Positions 17,233 through 26,798 of a stretch of DNA of 64,000 bases are shown here, one piece after another. The notes below the pieces were generated by a model that worked only from the letters and a program-made list of their open reading frames with translations, searched no databases and was not told the DNA's origin. The stretch lies in NCBI GenBank assembly GCA_038237805.1, contig JBBRYI010000004.1, positions 1 through 64,000 on the forward strand, given 5' to 3'. The position numbers and the translations under genes are program-made. Origin of the DNA: JBBQFI01 sp038237805. GTDB lineage: Bacteria > Verrucomicrobiota > Verrucomicrobiia > Chthoniobacterales > UBA10450. Each line of letters begins with the position of its first letter. The stretch's first letter is position 1.

Positions 17233-18075
17233 ATGTCCGCACACTACAAACTAACGCTATATCTCGCGGCTGCGTTCATCACCGTTGCGCAGTTCGCTGG
17301 AGCTCAAGAGGACAAGGCTAAAGATGATAAAGCCTCGTTCGATCCGAAGCAGGCAAAAGACGGCGGCCTGGGAATGCCGACTCCGTACGATAAGTTCCTC
17401 GCCCTCGATCAACTGGTGCCGTCGGGGGAGATCAACTGGGGCCAGACGTTTCGAAAAGTCGCGGTCGATATCGATCCCGACCAATTCACCGACAAGGACA
17501 CGGTCATTCCGATGGTCCTCGGTGTGCGAATCGCCGATGGCGTGATGGCGGTAAAAGCGCGCGATGTCGAACTGTTGAACAAAGCCGCGTCCGATATTGA
17601 AACGCTCGCGAAGCGCATGGGCGTAGCCGATTCGGATTTGAATCGGGCCCGCGCAGTTCGTGCGGCTGCGAACAAAAAGGAATGGCTCAATGTTTTCATG
17701 GAGCTCGGCTTTTTCCAACAGGACATCATGAAAAAGCTCGAGGACAAAGAGAGCGCATCACGAACAACGCTCTTGATCACCGCTGGCTGGCTGCAGGGAG
17801 CGCGCTACACCAGCACGCTGATCGAAGACCATTACACTGCGGCGACATCGAACTTGTTGCGCGAACCAAAGTTGGTCGAGGCCTTGGCAGCGAAGATGGA
17901 AGGTCTGCCGGCGAATTCGAAACAAAATGCGGCGGTTTCGAAAATGCGCGAAGCGTTGCCGCAGATCCAGAAGATCATCAATATCCCGTTGGATGGCAGC
18001 GTTCCAAAAGAAAGCGTGGCTGAGCTGAACCGGTTATCGACGGAAGCAGTCAAAGCGGCGCTCGCCGCCAAGTAG
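17233..18075 (+). CDS. Secreted helical protein of unknown function
   Basis: The start at ATG 17233 has an AGGAA-like ribosome site and gives a clean signal peptide cut near FAGAQ (about residue 24); the longer form from 17158 would not. The mature protein, about 255 residues, is mainly helical with no Cys. Conserved-looking blocks are GLGMPTPYDKFLALDQL and INWGQTFRKVAVDIDPDQF. No catalytic motif is seen. It is followed after 14 bases by another secreted protein, with an AGAGGAGG ribosome site between them. It is transcribed away from the lipoprotein/ABC operon. Confidence 0.6.
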   Translation: MSAHYKLTLYLAAAFITVAQFAGAQEDKAKDDKASFDPKQAKDGGLGMPTPYDKFLALDQLVPSGEINWGQTFRKVAVDIDPDQFTDKDTVIPMVLGVRIADGVMAVKARDVELLNKAASDIETLAKRMGVADSDLNRARAVRAAANKKEWLNVFMELGFFQQDIMKKLEDKESASRTTLLITAGWLQGARYTSTLIEDHYTAATSNLLREPKLVEALAAKMEGLPANSKQNAAVSKMREALPQIQKIINIPLDGSVPKESVAELNRLSTEAVKAALAAK

Positions 18076-18089
18076 AGGAGGAATCATTT

Positions 18090-18593
18090 ATGAAACTAAT
18101 CTGCAAAGGCTTGCTAATTCTGGCGCTGATCACTGCGACTCAGCTTTCACTCAAAGCTGATCCGGCGAAAGCGGAAGACGATTGTTATAATATGGCGGTC
18201 TATTACACCGCGCGCGGTTTCGCCATGGCACCGACGAACACGAGCGGTTTGGGTGGCGCCGGATTCACGGTGCGATTGCTCATTCCCGTGAGTAAAGGCG
18301 TCGATTACGTAATTCTGGTTGGTCGCGATGTCGCCGCGCGCGATCTCGATCTTTACGTTTACGACGAAGTCGGAAGCTTGATCCTTGATGACCGGCGAAC
18401 CACTTCTCGCGCAGGAGTGAAATTCAGATCGAGTTACAGTGGAACTGTTCAAGCTTACGTCCACATCGCCCGCGCTACCGGACTCGCCGCTTATGCGGTT
18501 TTGGTCGGGCGGCGTGGAGACGAGAAAGGCGCGCTCCCGATTCCGCAAGGACCGACTGATTTCGGCTCCGCCACTGAGTCGACGCCGAGATGA
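18090..18593 (+). CDS. Secreted beta-rich protein of unknown function
   Basis: 167 residues with a signal peptide (about 1-23) and a strong ribosome site (AGAGGAGG). The mature part is beta-rich: FTVRLLIPVSKGVDYVILVG, DLDLYVYDEVGSLILDD, SSYSGTVQAYVHIARA. This pattern resembles the pre-peptidase C-terminal (PPC)-like jelly-roll fold that describes the state of a bound or adjoining domain. The resemblance is from pattern only. It sits in a three-gene run with 17233-18075 and 18624-18803. Confidence 0.6.
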   Translation: MKLICKGLLILALITATQLSLKADPAKAEDDCYNMAVYYTARGFAMAPTNTSGLGGAGFTVRLLIPVSKGVDYVILVGRDVAARDLDLYVYDEVGSLILDDRRTTSRAGVKFRSSYSGTVQAYVHIARATGLAAYAVLVGRRGDEKGALPIPQGPTDFGSATESTPR

Positions 18594-18623
18594 TTGTTCA
18601 GCTACCGAGAAAGAAATAACACC

Positions 18624-18803
18624 ATGAAGAAATGCATTCTCCTCGCGGTCCTCGCCGCCATTGTCACTGGCTGCGGTTCAGACGAGCCACAGAGGGTTGA
18701 TCGCCGTCCGGGTTATCGTCCGCAGAAAGCTCCTCCCTCCGTCTCGTCGCAGAAGGCGGAAGACTTTCGCGCGATCGAAAAACCTTCTACCTATTCCGAA
18801 TAG
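18624..18803 (+). CDS. Very small lipoprotein
   Basis: 59 residues. ATG 18624 gives the lipobox IVTGC (Cys17), which the longer reading from 18594 would disrupt. The mature 42 residues are polar, rich in Arg, Pro and Ser, probably unstructured. Last gene of the plus-strand run; its stop lies 9 bases from the kinase stop (convergent). A TCGTTAGG motif lies between them. Confidence 0.55.
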   Translation: MKKCILLAVLAAIVTGCGSDEPQRVDRRPGYRPQKAPPSVSSQKAEDFRAIEKPSTYSE

Positions 18804-18812
18804 GTCCGCTCG

Positions 18813-21764
18813 TTAGGGCTGTTGATCTGCTTCAGTTCTCTCTAGCTCGCCTTTAGCAGGGTAAGGCGAGAGTGTTTTGCCTTGATCGCTCGCGTCCGAT
18901 GCGAGCGCGATTTTCTTTTCATCGACGGAACGCAAGGTCAGACCAAGATCCTCTTTCGCATCATCGAAGTGTAACTGCGCTCGGTAAAGCCCGTCGTTTT
19001 TCACATTGCCATCCGTCCAAGTCCCAGCGCGCGTCGAGCCATTGCGGTGTTCCGTCAGTTGTCCGTTGGAAACGCCGCTCTCGATCACAACTTCCAGTTC
19101 GTACTGCTTGGTCGAATCCTTCGTGTCGGTTACAGATCCTTTGTAGTGCCCGACAAATGTCGGTGGCACGGGAATAGACACCGTCTCTTCCGCTTTGATA
19201 TCATATTTATCCGGGAGAAATCGCGGCCGCACCGAGCGTCCGTTGTCGCTCCGCAGGTTGACCTGATAAATTCCCGTCGGCACTTCAATCGTATTTCTGC
19301 CGCCGGGCCGGATCTCCATCCCCCGTTCCGCACGTTCGATTCTCACCTGATCCAAATCTTTCTCATCGGGCAAAAGCGATTTCATGGAAACGGAGGCGTG
19401 TGTGTAGTCCGATGACGGGCCGACGAACATGATCCTTCCAGTGCTGCGAAACATTGATACGGGATGCGAAGCGGCAAGGTCGGCCTCGTCTTTAAGCGCG
19501 ATCGCGGATTTTTTGAAACCTTTCGCGTCCACAACTAACTCCAGTGGGAATCGTTTCGGAATTCCTGCCAGTCCGAGCGCGAGATCTGCACCCTCGTGCT
19601 GCGGTTCGAGTTTTTTGCCGGCGACGGAAAAAGTTGCATGCCTCGGGATGTCGCTGCTGCCGATATGCAATTTTGTATCAGCAGGGAATGATCCCGCCTC
19701 AACTTGCTTTGCTGGTTCAGTCGAAGGTTTGTTCCAACTGCGATACGCCGCGATCAAAACGATCAGACCAATGAGTACCGCGCCAGCGATGACGAGGCCG
19801 CGTTTTGAAGGCGGTGCTTTCCGAGTTGGTGCGGGGGGTTCGCGAAAAGTTATCGCGGGCGTGGTATCGGGCGCCGCTGGTTTTCCCATCATTGTGCGAG
19901 TCGCATCCGGCTTCGCCGCATAGGCCGGAGTCGGCAACGGCGGCGGAGCGCTCGGTGAGCGCGCGGCGCTCGCGGAACGCGGGCGAGTTGCGTGACTAGA
20001 AGTGATTGCAGGAGAGCCTTCACTTCGCCGCAGATCCTGGAGCAAGGCGCGGCATGTCGGATACTCGCGTTTCCGCGCAATGACGAGCGCGAGCGTTCTG
20101 TTTGCCTGCTCGGAGAGGTTCGGCACAGCAACGTACGCTTGCGACGCGAGCGACGCTGCTGCGGGACAATTGCGCCCCGCGGAAAGACGATAAATCAGCC
20201 GCGCAAACTGCGCTCGCATATCGTCGGCGCTGTCTGGGCTCGTGAACATTTCGGTCGTGATTGTCGAGCTGACATCAGTGGCGTCCGCTGTGCCTGATAA
20301 ATTGGGCGCATCACGCGCGGAAAGAAATCTTGGGAACAGTTTCGGTTGGGCCGTTGCAAGATTATCCCACGGCGACTGCAGCCAAATGTCGGACGCCTGC
20401 AGATTTGTTCCGGGTAACCAAACAGCGGAAACGGCATCGCAAGTTTCGGCGATCTTTTCCAAAACCGGATGCAGCTCAGCGATAACGGCGGTTGCTTGCG
20501 CGGGAACTGCATCCAGCAATGGAGTGCAATCGGGCTTTTCCAAAACAACCGCGGTGAAGTCGGAATAGCCGCGCGCCGAAACTGGCGCCAACAATCCGGA
20601 CAGATTCAGCGAGGCAAAGCGCGCGGCGTTCAAGCGCAATCGCCAGAGCAAATCAACGCTCTTTAGCAGCGTCTCGTTCAACACGTGCAGCCATGCCTGC
20701 TCGGTGGCCGTCGTGGCTGATGTCGCGGGGTAATTGATTCCGGTGAAGGTTTCGTTTTGGCGGCTACCCGTTTTCCATTCCGAAGCCAAAGGAGCGCTTA
20801 CGGTTTCGATCGCCAAAGGTTCTACTTGCGGCTCGGCAGATTTGATTTCTCCGCCTCGCGCGCTTGCCGCGACTTCGATTTTGCTTTCATGACCAAGCGC
20901 CTGAAGAAAATCGGCCGCGGTCGCGAAACGATTCCCTGGATCTTTTTGCAAAAGACGTTCCAGCGCCGTTTTCAATTTTGCCGGAAGATGATCCGGCAGT
21001 CGGGCAGCATAACTTTCCGAACTTAACCGGCTCGAAGTAATCTCGAGTAACGAACCGGTTTCCGGCGACTGTCCAATCGCGAGATACCAAAGCGTCATGC
21101 CTAACGAGAAAAGATCGGCGCGCGCATCCACAGTTTCCTCGCGCAGCTGCTCGGGACTTGCGAACAAAGGCGTTCCTAACAAATGACTGTCCGCGGTCGC
21201 AGCTTCCGTCATTGCCGCTGCGGCGGCGGGGCCGTGCACGTGGACGAGGCCGAAATCGATCAGCTTTGTCGCGAGCGCGCTTTCCACGCCGGCCAGCATC
21301 ACGTTGGAAGGTTTGATATCGCGGTGCACTAAACCGGCGGCGTGTGCGCATTGCAGCGCGCCGCCGATTTGGAGTGCGACGTCAAGTAGTTGCGCGGGCG
21401 CGAGCGCGCCGTGCTTCTTTACATAATCACTGAGATCGCCTCCGGCGCAGTACTCCATTGCGTAAAATAAGACGCCATCTTTTTCACCGAAGTCATAGAG
21501 CCGCGCGATATGTGGATGAGAGAGTTTGGCCGCGGCGCGCGCCTCGGTTAAAAATCTTTGCCGCACCGCCGCGTCCCGCGCGAAACGTTCGCTGATGATT
21601 TTCAGCGCGACGATGGTTTCGAGATAACGATGTCGCGCTTGATAGGTGCGCCCGAATGTCCCGCGGCCCAACAACGCCGGATTGCCCGCGGCGTCGCGTT
21701 GGATCTCGAAATTGCCGAAGAGCGTCTCATCGGAAGGTGCGGGAGGAGGCGTAGTCGTCGGCAT
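18813..21764 (-). CDS. Membrane Ser/Thr protein kinase (PknB-type) with extracytoplasmic domain
   Basis: 983 residues. The kinase domain covers about 20-290: Gly loop LGRGTFGRTYQA, catalytic Lys55 (VALK), HRDIKPSN (Asp149), DFGLVH (Asp170) and the APE-equivalent FASPEQL. A second, diverged region (about 340-600) resembles the lobe organisation of a kinase but lacks these motifs. A Pro/Ala linker precedes one transmembrane helix (about 655-677, GLVIAGAVLIGLIVLIAAY). The remaining 300 residues are outside and beta-rich. Likely phosphorylates FHA partners such as the ABC transporter at 13410-16274. Followed upstream, on the same strand, by the small gene at 21781-22131. Confidence 0.9.
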   Translation of the reverse strand: MPTTTPPPAPSDETLFGNFEIQRDAAGNPALLGRGTFGRTYQARHRYLETIVALKIISERFARDAAVRQRFLTEARAAAKLSHPHIARLYDFGEKDGVLFYAMEYCAGGDLSDYVKKHGALAPAQLLDVALQIGGALQCAHAAGLVHRDIKPSNVMLAGVESALATKLIDFGLVHVHGPAAAAAMTEAATADSHLLGTPLFASPEQLREETVDARADLFSLGMTLWYLAIGQSPETGSLLEITSSRLSSESYAARLPDHLPAKLKTALERLLQKDPGNRFATAADFLQALGHESKIEVAASARGGEIKSAEPQVEPLAIETVSAPLASEWKTGSRQNETFTGINYPATSATTATEQAWLHVLNETLLKSVDLLWRLRLNAARFASLNLSGLLAPVSARGYSDFTAVVLEKPDCTPLLDAVPAQATAVIAELHPVLEKIAETCDAVSAVWLPGTNLQASDIWLQSPWDNLATAQPKLFPRFLSARDAPNLSGTADATDVSSTITTEMFTSPDSADDMRAQFARLIYRLSAGRNCPAAASLASQAYVAVPNLSEQANRTLALVIARKREYPTCRALLQDLRRSEGSPAITSSHATRPRSASAARSPSAPPPLPTPAYAAKPDATRTMMGKPAAPDTTPAITFREPPAPTRKAPPSKRGLVIAGAVLIGLIVLIAAYRSWNKPSTEPAKQVEAGSFPADTKLHIGSSDIPRHATFSVAGKKLEPQHEGADLALGLAGIPKRFPLELVVDAKGFKKSAIALKDEADLAASHPVSMFRSTGRIMFVGPSSDYTHASVSMKSLLPDEKDLDQVRIERAERGMEIRPGGRNTIEVPTGIYQVNLRSDNGRSVRPRFLPDKYDIKAEETVSIPVPPTFVGHYKGSVTDTKDSTKQYELEVVIESGVSNGQLTEHRNGSTRAGTWTDGNVKNDGLYRAQLHFDDAKEDLGLTLRSVDEKKIALASDASDQGKTLSPYPAKGELERTEADQQP

Positions 21765-21780
21765 TGGGGCGCGATCGTTG

Positions 21781-22131
21781 CTATTTCCCTTCCGCCTCTT
21801 TCTCCGTCAAACGCGCCCAGGTAACGGTAAAGGGATTGGAGCCAGTCGAACGGTAGACAAATTTCTTGTCGGTTAACGTGAGAATTTCATGGGGATCCGA
21901 ATCCAAATAGAAGCGTCCCTCTTTTACATCCCAACGATTCGTCGTGGTCGAGATATCGCGCGGACACATGTACATGATACCGTCCGATTTGATGAGATAG
22001 GAATGCCGCGCATTGCCCCAGTAGCCGAGGATCTTTTCCTTGATCGCAGAGTCGGAAGATTTCTCACCGGCTAAAGCGGAAAACATTGTCACGAAAAGGA
22101 ATGCGGAGATCGGAATGAACCTTGTTTTCAT
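21781..22131 (-). CDS. Small secreted protein of unknown function
   Basis: ATG 22131 (MKTRFIP) gives a signal peptide cut near ALAGE; the longer frame from 22221 has no signal and is not preferred. The mature part, about 95 residues, reads like a lipocalin-type or stress-response mini-domain: ILGYWGNARHSYLIKSDGIMYMCP, then NRWDVKEGRFYLD and a strand FVYRST. Such 'W..(x)n..GRFYL' proteins often describe small secreted domains of unknown role. It lies 17 bases upstream of the kinase gene on the same strand and diverges from the conflict operon. Confidence 0.55.
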   Translation of the reverse strand: MKTRFIPISAFLFVTMFSALAGEKSSDSAIKEKILGYWGNARHSYLIKSDGIMYMCPRDISTTTNRWDVKEGRFYLDSDPHEILTLTDKKFVYRSTGSNPFTVTWARLTEKEAEGK

Positions 22132-22204
22132 AAATGCGTGCTTTGAAAACAATAGAATCTCAAAGACTGCAAAGTAAGAACACAAAAACTTATCGACCTT
22201 TGTC

Positions 22205-22244
22205 CTAACGATTGTTACCATCGGTAGCGTATAAAATATAACGA
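22205..22244 (+). promoter_or_regulatory. Candidate promoter of the five-gene conflict operon
   Basis: An AT-rich stretch with TATAAAAT at 22230-22237 lies only 8-15 bases before the ATG at 22245, and no Shine-Dalgarno is visible. If this is the -10 box the transcript would be nearly leaderless. A TTGTTA at 22212 is too close to be an ideal -35. A TCGTTAGG motif (minus strand) lies at 22205. Confidence 0.3.
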
Positions 22245-23726
22245 ATGGGATCGGTAAACATCTCGATGCCAGTCGCGCCTGACATTGGCGGAGGCTGGAA
22301 AGAAACCGATTGGGATAAGCTTCTCATCAACATTGAAGCTGGAACGGTCATTCCCATCATCGGACGCGACCTGCTTTACGTCAGCCCGGATGGGAAGAAG
22401 CAGCCGGTCCTGCTTTATAACTATATCGCGACCCGTTTGCTCGAAGAACTTGGTAAAGACGTTCCGCAAATATCCAAGGAGCCAACGGCCGATCACACGC
22501 TCAACGACGCCGTCGGAATTTGCATGCGGCACGGGCGAAACCATTTCGACATTTGCTACAGCATCCTCGAGGCGCTGAAAGAAGTCTCGAGTTGGCCGGC
22601 GCCGGTTCCGTTGCAGCAGCTCGCTGAGATCACAGATTTTCAGTTATTTGTTTCCACAACGTTCGATCCATTAATGGATCGGGCGATCGAGTCGAGCAAC
22701 GCCGATGGCGAAGCGCGCCACGCCTCAGTTTATGCCTACGATCCAAAACCGCCGTCCGGCAAAGCAGTGGAAGATTTGCCGCTCGCGAAACGGAGCATCA
22801 GCCAACCGGTTCTCTATCATTTAATGGGGCGACTGACGGTGAATTCCAGCAACGTCGTCATCTCCGATGAAGACCTGCTCGAGTTCGTGTGCGCGCTTTA
22901 TTCCGAGAACAAGAAGCGCGTGCCGGTAAACTTGCTGAACGAGTTTTCCAAAAATCATTTACTGCTTTTGGGCTGCAGTTTTTCCGATTGGCTTGCGCGT
23001 TTTTTCCTGCGCGCAGCGAAACGCCGCCGGCTTTCGACACGACCGGACGACGAACGTTTGCGTAACATCGTTGAGTACGTTGTCGACGACTACTCACCGC
23101 AGGAGAAAAATCTTGTTCTCTTTCTCGAACAATTTTGGACGAGCACGCGAATTTTCCGGAGCGGTAACGTGGTCGGGTTTGTCAACGAGCTCCGTCGGCG
23201 CTGGGGCGAACGCAATCCACAGAAAATTGCCGACGCAGCAAAAGCTCCAAAAAAAATCGAAGTGTCCGAACGTTTGCCCACAACGATGCCGGATGGTGTG
23301 CTCTTTATTAGTTATGCGCGTGAAGATCAGGCGGCGGTAGAGCGCCTGCGTGCGAGCTTAAAAGAGTTTCCGCTTTGGTTCGATCAAGCCAAGCTCGAAG
23401 CTGGCGATGGTTGGGAACGCAAGATTGAGGACAATATTTCGCGCTGCCGTTTCTTTATGCCGATCATTTCGCGCACGACGGACAGACGTCTCGAGGGTTT
23501 CTTTCGTCGCGAATGGAATCAAGCAGCGGATCGCACGCGCTCGATGCATGACGATATCCGCTTCATTGTTCCCATCGCGATCGATGAGACCAAGGCTGCA
23601 ACGGCGCGGGTCCCGAAACCTTTTTTGCGCGCGCACTGGTGGCAGCTCCCTGATGGACAAGCGACACCTGAATTTCGAAATGAAATTCGCGCGCTCTTCA
23701 AAGCGGAAAGCACGAACGGAGACTGA
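22245..23726 (+). CDS. SIR2-like/TIR fusion protein, first gene of conflict operon
   Basis: 493 residues, no signal peptide. Residues about 15-300 have SIR2-like layout: an N-terminal glycine region (IIGRDLL), VSTTFDPLMDRAI where SIR2-type defence proteins have TTNYD, YHLMG where they have the catalytic LHG, and LLLLGCSFSDWLARFFLR. The Asn is Phe and the His is shifted, so NADase activity of this half is doubtful. Residues about 348-490 form a TIR domain: DGVLFISYARED, then the RREWNQA helix whose Glu is the expected NADase residue. Both domains are linked to abortive-infection defence by NAD depletion. Thirty bases upstream of the STAND gene. Confidence 0.85.
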   Translation: MGSVNISMPVAPDIGGGWKETDWDKLLINIEAGTVIPIIGRDLLYVSPDGKKQPVLLYNYIATRLLEELGKDVPQISKEPTADHTLNDAVGICMRHGRNHFDICYSILEALKEVSSWPAPVPLQQLAEITDFQLFVSTTFDPLMDRAIESSNADGEARHASVYAYDPKPPSGKAVEDLPLAKRSISQPVLYHLMGRLTVNSSNVVISDEDLLEFVCALYSENKKRVPVNLLNEFSKNHLLLLGCSFSDWLARFFLRAAKRRRLSTRPDDERLRNIVEYVVDDYSPQEKNLVLFLEQFWTSTRIFRSGNVVGFVNELRRRWGERNPQKIADAAKAPKKIEVSERLPTTMPDGVLFISYAREDQAAVERLRASLKEFPLWFDQAKLEAGDGWERKIEDNISRCRFFMPIISRTTDRRLEGFFRREWNQAADRTRSMHDDIRFIVPIAIDETKAATARVPKPFLRAHWWQLPDGQATPEFRNEIRALFKAESTNGD

Positions 23727-23756
23727 TCGCCCCGCGCGACGACTTTTTCCCACGCG

Positions 23757-26700
23757 ATGAAGCTGAACGAGGATCCCGCTGCCAAAGTGGTGGTGGATGC
23801 GGAGAACCCCTGGCCCGGTCTCGATTTTTTTGGCGAAAAGAGCCGCGCGTTTTTTCATGGACGCGAAGCCGAGGCCGATCTGCTCCTCACCATGGTGCGG
23901 CACCGACTGTTGACGGTGCTCTACGGTCAATCGGGACTCGGTAAAAGTTCGCTGCTACAGGCGGGCCTCTTCCCGCGATTGCGCGCGGATGGCTGGCTGC
24001 CCGTTTACATTCGGCTCAGTCACACGGATGCCGATGGCCTCGGCGGAAAGGGAACGGCGGCCTTAATTGCACAAACACGGCAGTTCATTCGCGACGCGAT
24101 CACTGACGCGATGGAACAAAAACAGTTGCTTCCCGCTGAAGCAAATGATCCGTCGCCAATGCCGGGCGATGATGAATCGCTCTGGGAATATTTGCATCGC
24201 AAAGTTTCCGGATTGCGCAGTCCGACGCGCGAACGTGTCGCGCCCGTTTTGGTCTTCGATCAATTCGAAGAAATTTTCACGCTTGGGCGCAGTGAAACGC
24301 GACAGGCAATTCGCGAAATCTTTTTGCACGATCTCGCCGATTGCGTGGAGAATCGCCTTCCCGAACACGTGCTCAAGGAAATGAATCGCAAGCAGCCGGG
24401 CGACGCCGGCCGGTTCGGCGGTCTTGATTTTACGCGCCAGGATTACCGCGTCGTTCTCAGTTTGCGCGAAGATTATCTCGCTGAGCTGCACGACCTGAGT
24501 GATTTGATGCCGTCGATTCACGAAAACGAAACACGGTTGGTTCCACTCAATGGCTGGCAGGCGCTCGATGCCGTTGCCATTCCGGGAGAGTCGCTCGTGG
24601 AGCCGGTCGTCGCGCGCGAGATCGTGGAGATTGTCGCGGCAAGTCGTCGTGGAGAAAGCGACGACGCGACTGCGGTCGCTGGCAACGGTGAGTTAACCAA
24701 TGAAACCAAACTCGAAGTCGATCCCGCCCTTTTGAGCATGGTTTGTCGCGGATTGAACGACGAACGAAAGCGACGCCGCGCGCCCCGAATCACACAGGAA
24801 ATCACGAACGATCTTTTGAAAAATAGCGGTCGCTCGATCTTGCATCGCTTTTATGTGGATTGTTTTGATTCCCTGCCCGATCGAGAAACCGCGCCGGAAG
24901 TCCAGAAGTTTGTCGAAGACGAACTGCTCACTCCGACCGGCTATCGCAACATGGCGGAATTGGTCCGCGCGCAAAACCGGCTTTCCAACGCAGGCGTTTC
25001 TGATCCGTCGGCCGCGATCCAGCGATTGATCGATCAACGTCTCCTGCGCATTAGCGAACGCCGGCAGGACAAAACCAAATGGCTGGAGCTAACGCACGAT
25101 GTTCTGTGCGAGGTCGTCAAAGAAAGCCGGCGCGAGCGCGAAGTACGGGAAGCGAAAGAGCGCGAGGAACGTGAAGAACTTGAGCGCGCGGCGCGCCGTT
25201 TGGAGGAAGCCGAGCGACAACGCGTTGAAGCGGAAGCTCAGACGAAACAGGCGCGTCAACATGAAGCTGAAGCAGTCGCGCGCCTGAAACAGTTGCGGCG
25301 CGAGCGACGATTGGGAATTGCCGCGCTCGTCTTAACGGTATGTTTTGCCGGAGCGTTGTGTCTGGTTGGTTGGTACGCTCGCGGACAATATCTAACCGGT
25401 CGGGATGCACATCGCCGCAGTGTCAGTTTGGTGCAGCATGCCAAGGAAAGGTTGAATCGCACGAACGACGATCGCCGCAACGTTGTCGTTCTGCGGCAGC
25501 TTGCTCGAGCCCTACGCCTGGATCCGGCAAACGCGGATGCGGCAAAGCTCGCCGCCCAATTACTTGTCGAGAAAAATTGGTGTCCGCCGTTGTCGCAGCC
25601 TCTTCGCTATCTCGATAGCCCGCTCTTGAGCGTCGGTTTCAGTCCGGACAATCGCGAAATGGTCGCTGTGGCGGCCGATGGAAATCTCGTCCGCTGGAGC
25701 ATGAAAGATTTCAAGCAGCTCGATAGCCTTCCCCTGGTTCCCGATAAAATGTCGCCGGAAAACAAGAAAGTTTTGGATTCCGCCGCCTTCAGTCGCGACG
25801 GGAGAAGGATTCTCATCGCGTTGTTTCCGCCTAACCGGGAGAAGTTGCGCGTCTGCAACTGGTCGGAGCACGATGCTTCCTACCGGCCCCGAGTTACGAC
25901 CGTCGATTTCAAGGAACCGATTCGCTCCGTGGCGTGGAGTCGCGACGGCAATTTACTTTGCCTGATTCCGCAACGCTTTGATCAATCCAATTGCCGCGTG
26001 TTCACTTTTGAAGGGAGCGATTTCAAGGAAAGGATGACGATCAAGAACGCGACCGCAGCGGATCTGACTCCGGATGATAATTGGCTGGCGATCGCTGAAC
26101 TCGGAGGGAGAATTCAGCTTTGGGATACGCATACGTTACAGCCGGCGCAACCACTTCCGGATTTTAAGACAACCTTGGAACCAGCGGAACCAAATCCCGA
26201 TACAAGGTATTTCTTTCTGATCTTTAGCGCCGATGGACAGGAGTTGGCTGCCACCGCCATGCGCGAACCAGCTCGCGTTTGGAATTTGCGTGATGGCACC
26301 TTGAGATGGCTAAAACCGAAATCGCAACGGGACCAGATCATGCGCGTCGCCTTTTCTCCTTCAGGCCGCACTATCGCTGCGGGTGTAGCCGGTATTAACG
26401 GAATGGTTGGAATGTGGGACACGTCGCGCCTGGAAGAACTTCGCGCGGAGCCGATGTGTCTTTCTGATGCCATGGTTTATCCCAACTTCAGCGGCGACGG
26501 AAAAACCGTTGTTACTCTTTCCGGGTCATTTTGGAACGCGATGGATACAGTCCGCGCATGGGACGTGTCCTTGAGCCGACCGGCAAATGATGCTTCGACG
26601 CTGCGCTTTACCGGAAAGAAGGCGCCGCCATGGCTTGCCGATCTTGCTGATGCAGTCGCCGGGATGAAAGTGGCATCTGAAGACGAGGACTCCCCGCCAG

Positions 26701-26798
26701 TGATTCTGTCGGACCTGAAGAAGAAATATACAAAGAGCTCCGTCTCGAAGGAGTACAAACCGGTTTGGGATCGATTCTTCGCCAACGGCGGTCAATGA
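23757..26798 (+). CDS. nSTAND-type P-loop ATPase with coiled coil, membrane helix and WD40 repeats
   Basis: 1013 residues. After NPWPGLDFF and FFHGREAEADLLL, hallmarks of nSTAND1 proteins, come Walker A GQSGLGKSS (57-65) and Walker B VLVFDQFEEIF (Asp168), then a winged-helix-like region to about 450. A Glu/Arg-rich coiled coil (about 455-515) leads to one transmembrane helix (about 519-543). The C-terminal 400 residues are WD40-like blades (for example GFSPDNREMVAVAADGNLVRW, LAIAELGGRIQLWD, VAFSPSGRTIAAGV). STAND proteins act as oligomerising immune sensors, with the repeats as the sensing part. TIR/SIR2 effectors upstream and lipases downstream fit that role. Stop overlaps the next start (ATGA). 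Confidence 0.9.
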   Translation: MKLNEDPAAKVVVDAENPWPGLDFFGEKSRAFFHGREAEADLLLTMVRHRLLTVLYGQSGLGKSSLLQAGLFPRLRADGWLPVYIRLSHTDADGLGGKGTAALIAQTRQFIRDAITDAMEQKQLLPAEANDPSPMPGDDESLWEYLHRKVSGLRSPTRERVAPVLVFDQFEEIFTLGRSETRQAIREIFLHDLADCVENRLPEHVLKEMNRKQPGDAGRFGGLDFTRQDYRVVLSLREDYLAELHDLSDLMPSIHENETRLVPLNGWQALDAVAIPGESLVEPVVAREIVEIVAASRRGESDDATAVAGNGELTNETKLEVDPALLSMVCRGLNDERKRRRAPRITQEITNDLLKNSGRSILHRFYVDCFDSLPDRETAPEVQKFVEDELLTPTGYRNMAELVRAQNRLSNAGVSDPSAAIQRLIDQRLLRISERRQDKTKWLELTHDVLCEVVKESRREREVREAKEREEREELERAARRLEEAERQRVEAEAQTKQARQHEAEAVARLKQLRRERRLGIAALVLTVCFAGALCLVGWYARGQYLTGRDAHRRSVSLVQHAKERLNRTNDDRRNVVVLRQLARALRLDPANADAAKLAAQLLVEKNWCPPLSQPLRYLDSPLLSVGFSPDNREMVAVAADGNLVRWSMKDFKQLDSLPLVPDKMSPENKKVLDSAAFSRDGRRILIALFPPNREKLRVCNWSEHDASYRPRVTTVDFKEPIRSVAWSRDGNLLCLIPQRFDQSNCRVFTFEGSDFKERMTIKNATAADLTPDDNWLAIAELGGRIQLWDTHTLQPAQPLPDFKTTLEPAEPNPDTRYFFLIFSADGQELAATAMREPARVWNLRDGTLRWLKPKSQRDQIMRVAFSPSGRTIAAGVAGINGMVGMWDTSRLEELRAEPMCLSDAMVYPNFSGDGKTVVTLSGSFWNAMDTVRAWDVSLSRPANDASTLRFTGKKAPPWLADLADAVAGMKVASEDEDSPPVILSDLKKKYTKSSVSKEYKPVWDRFFANGGQ

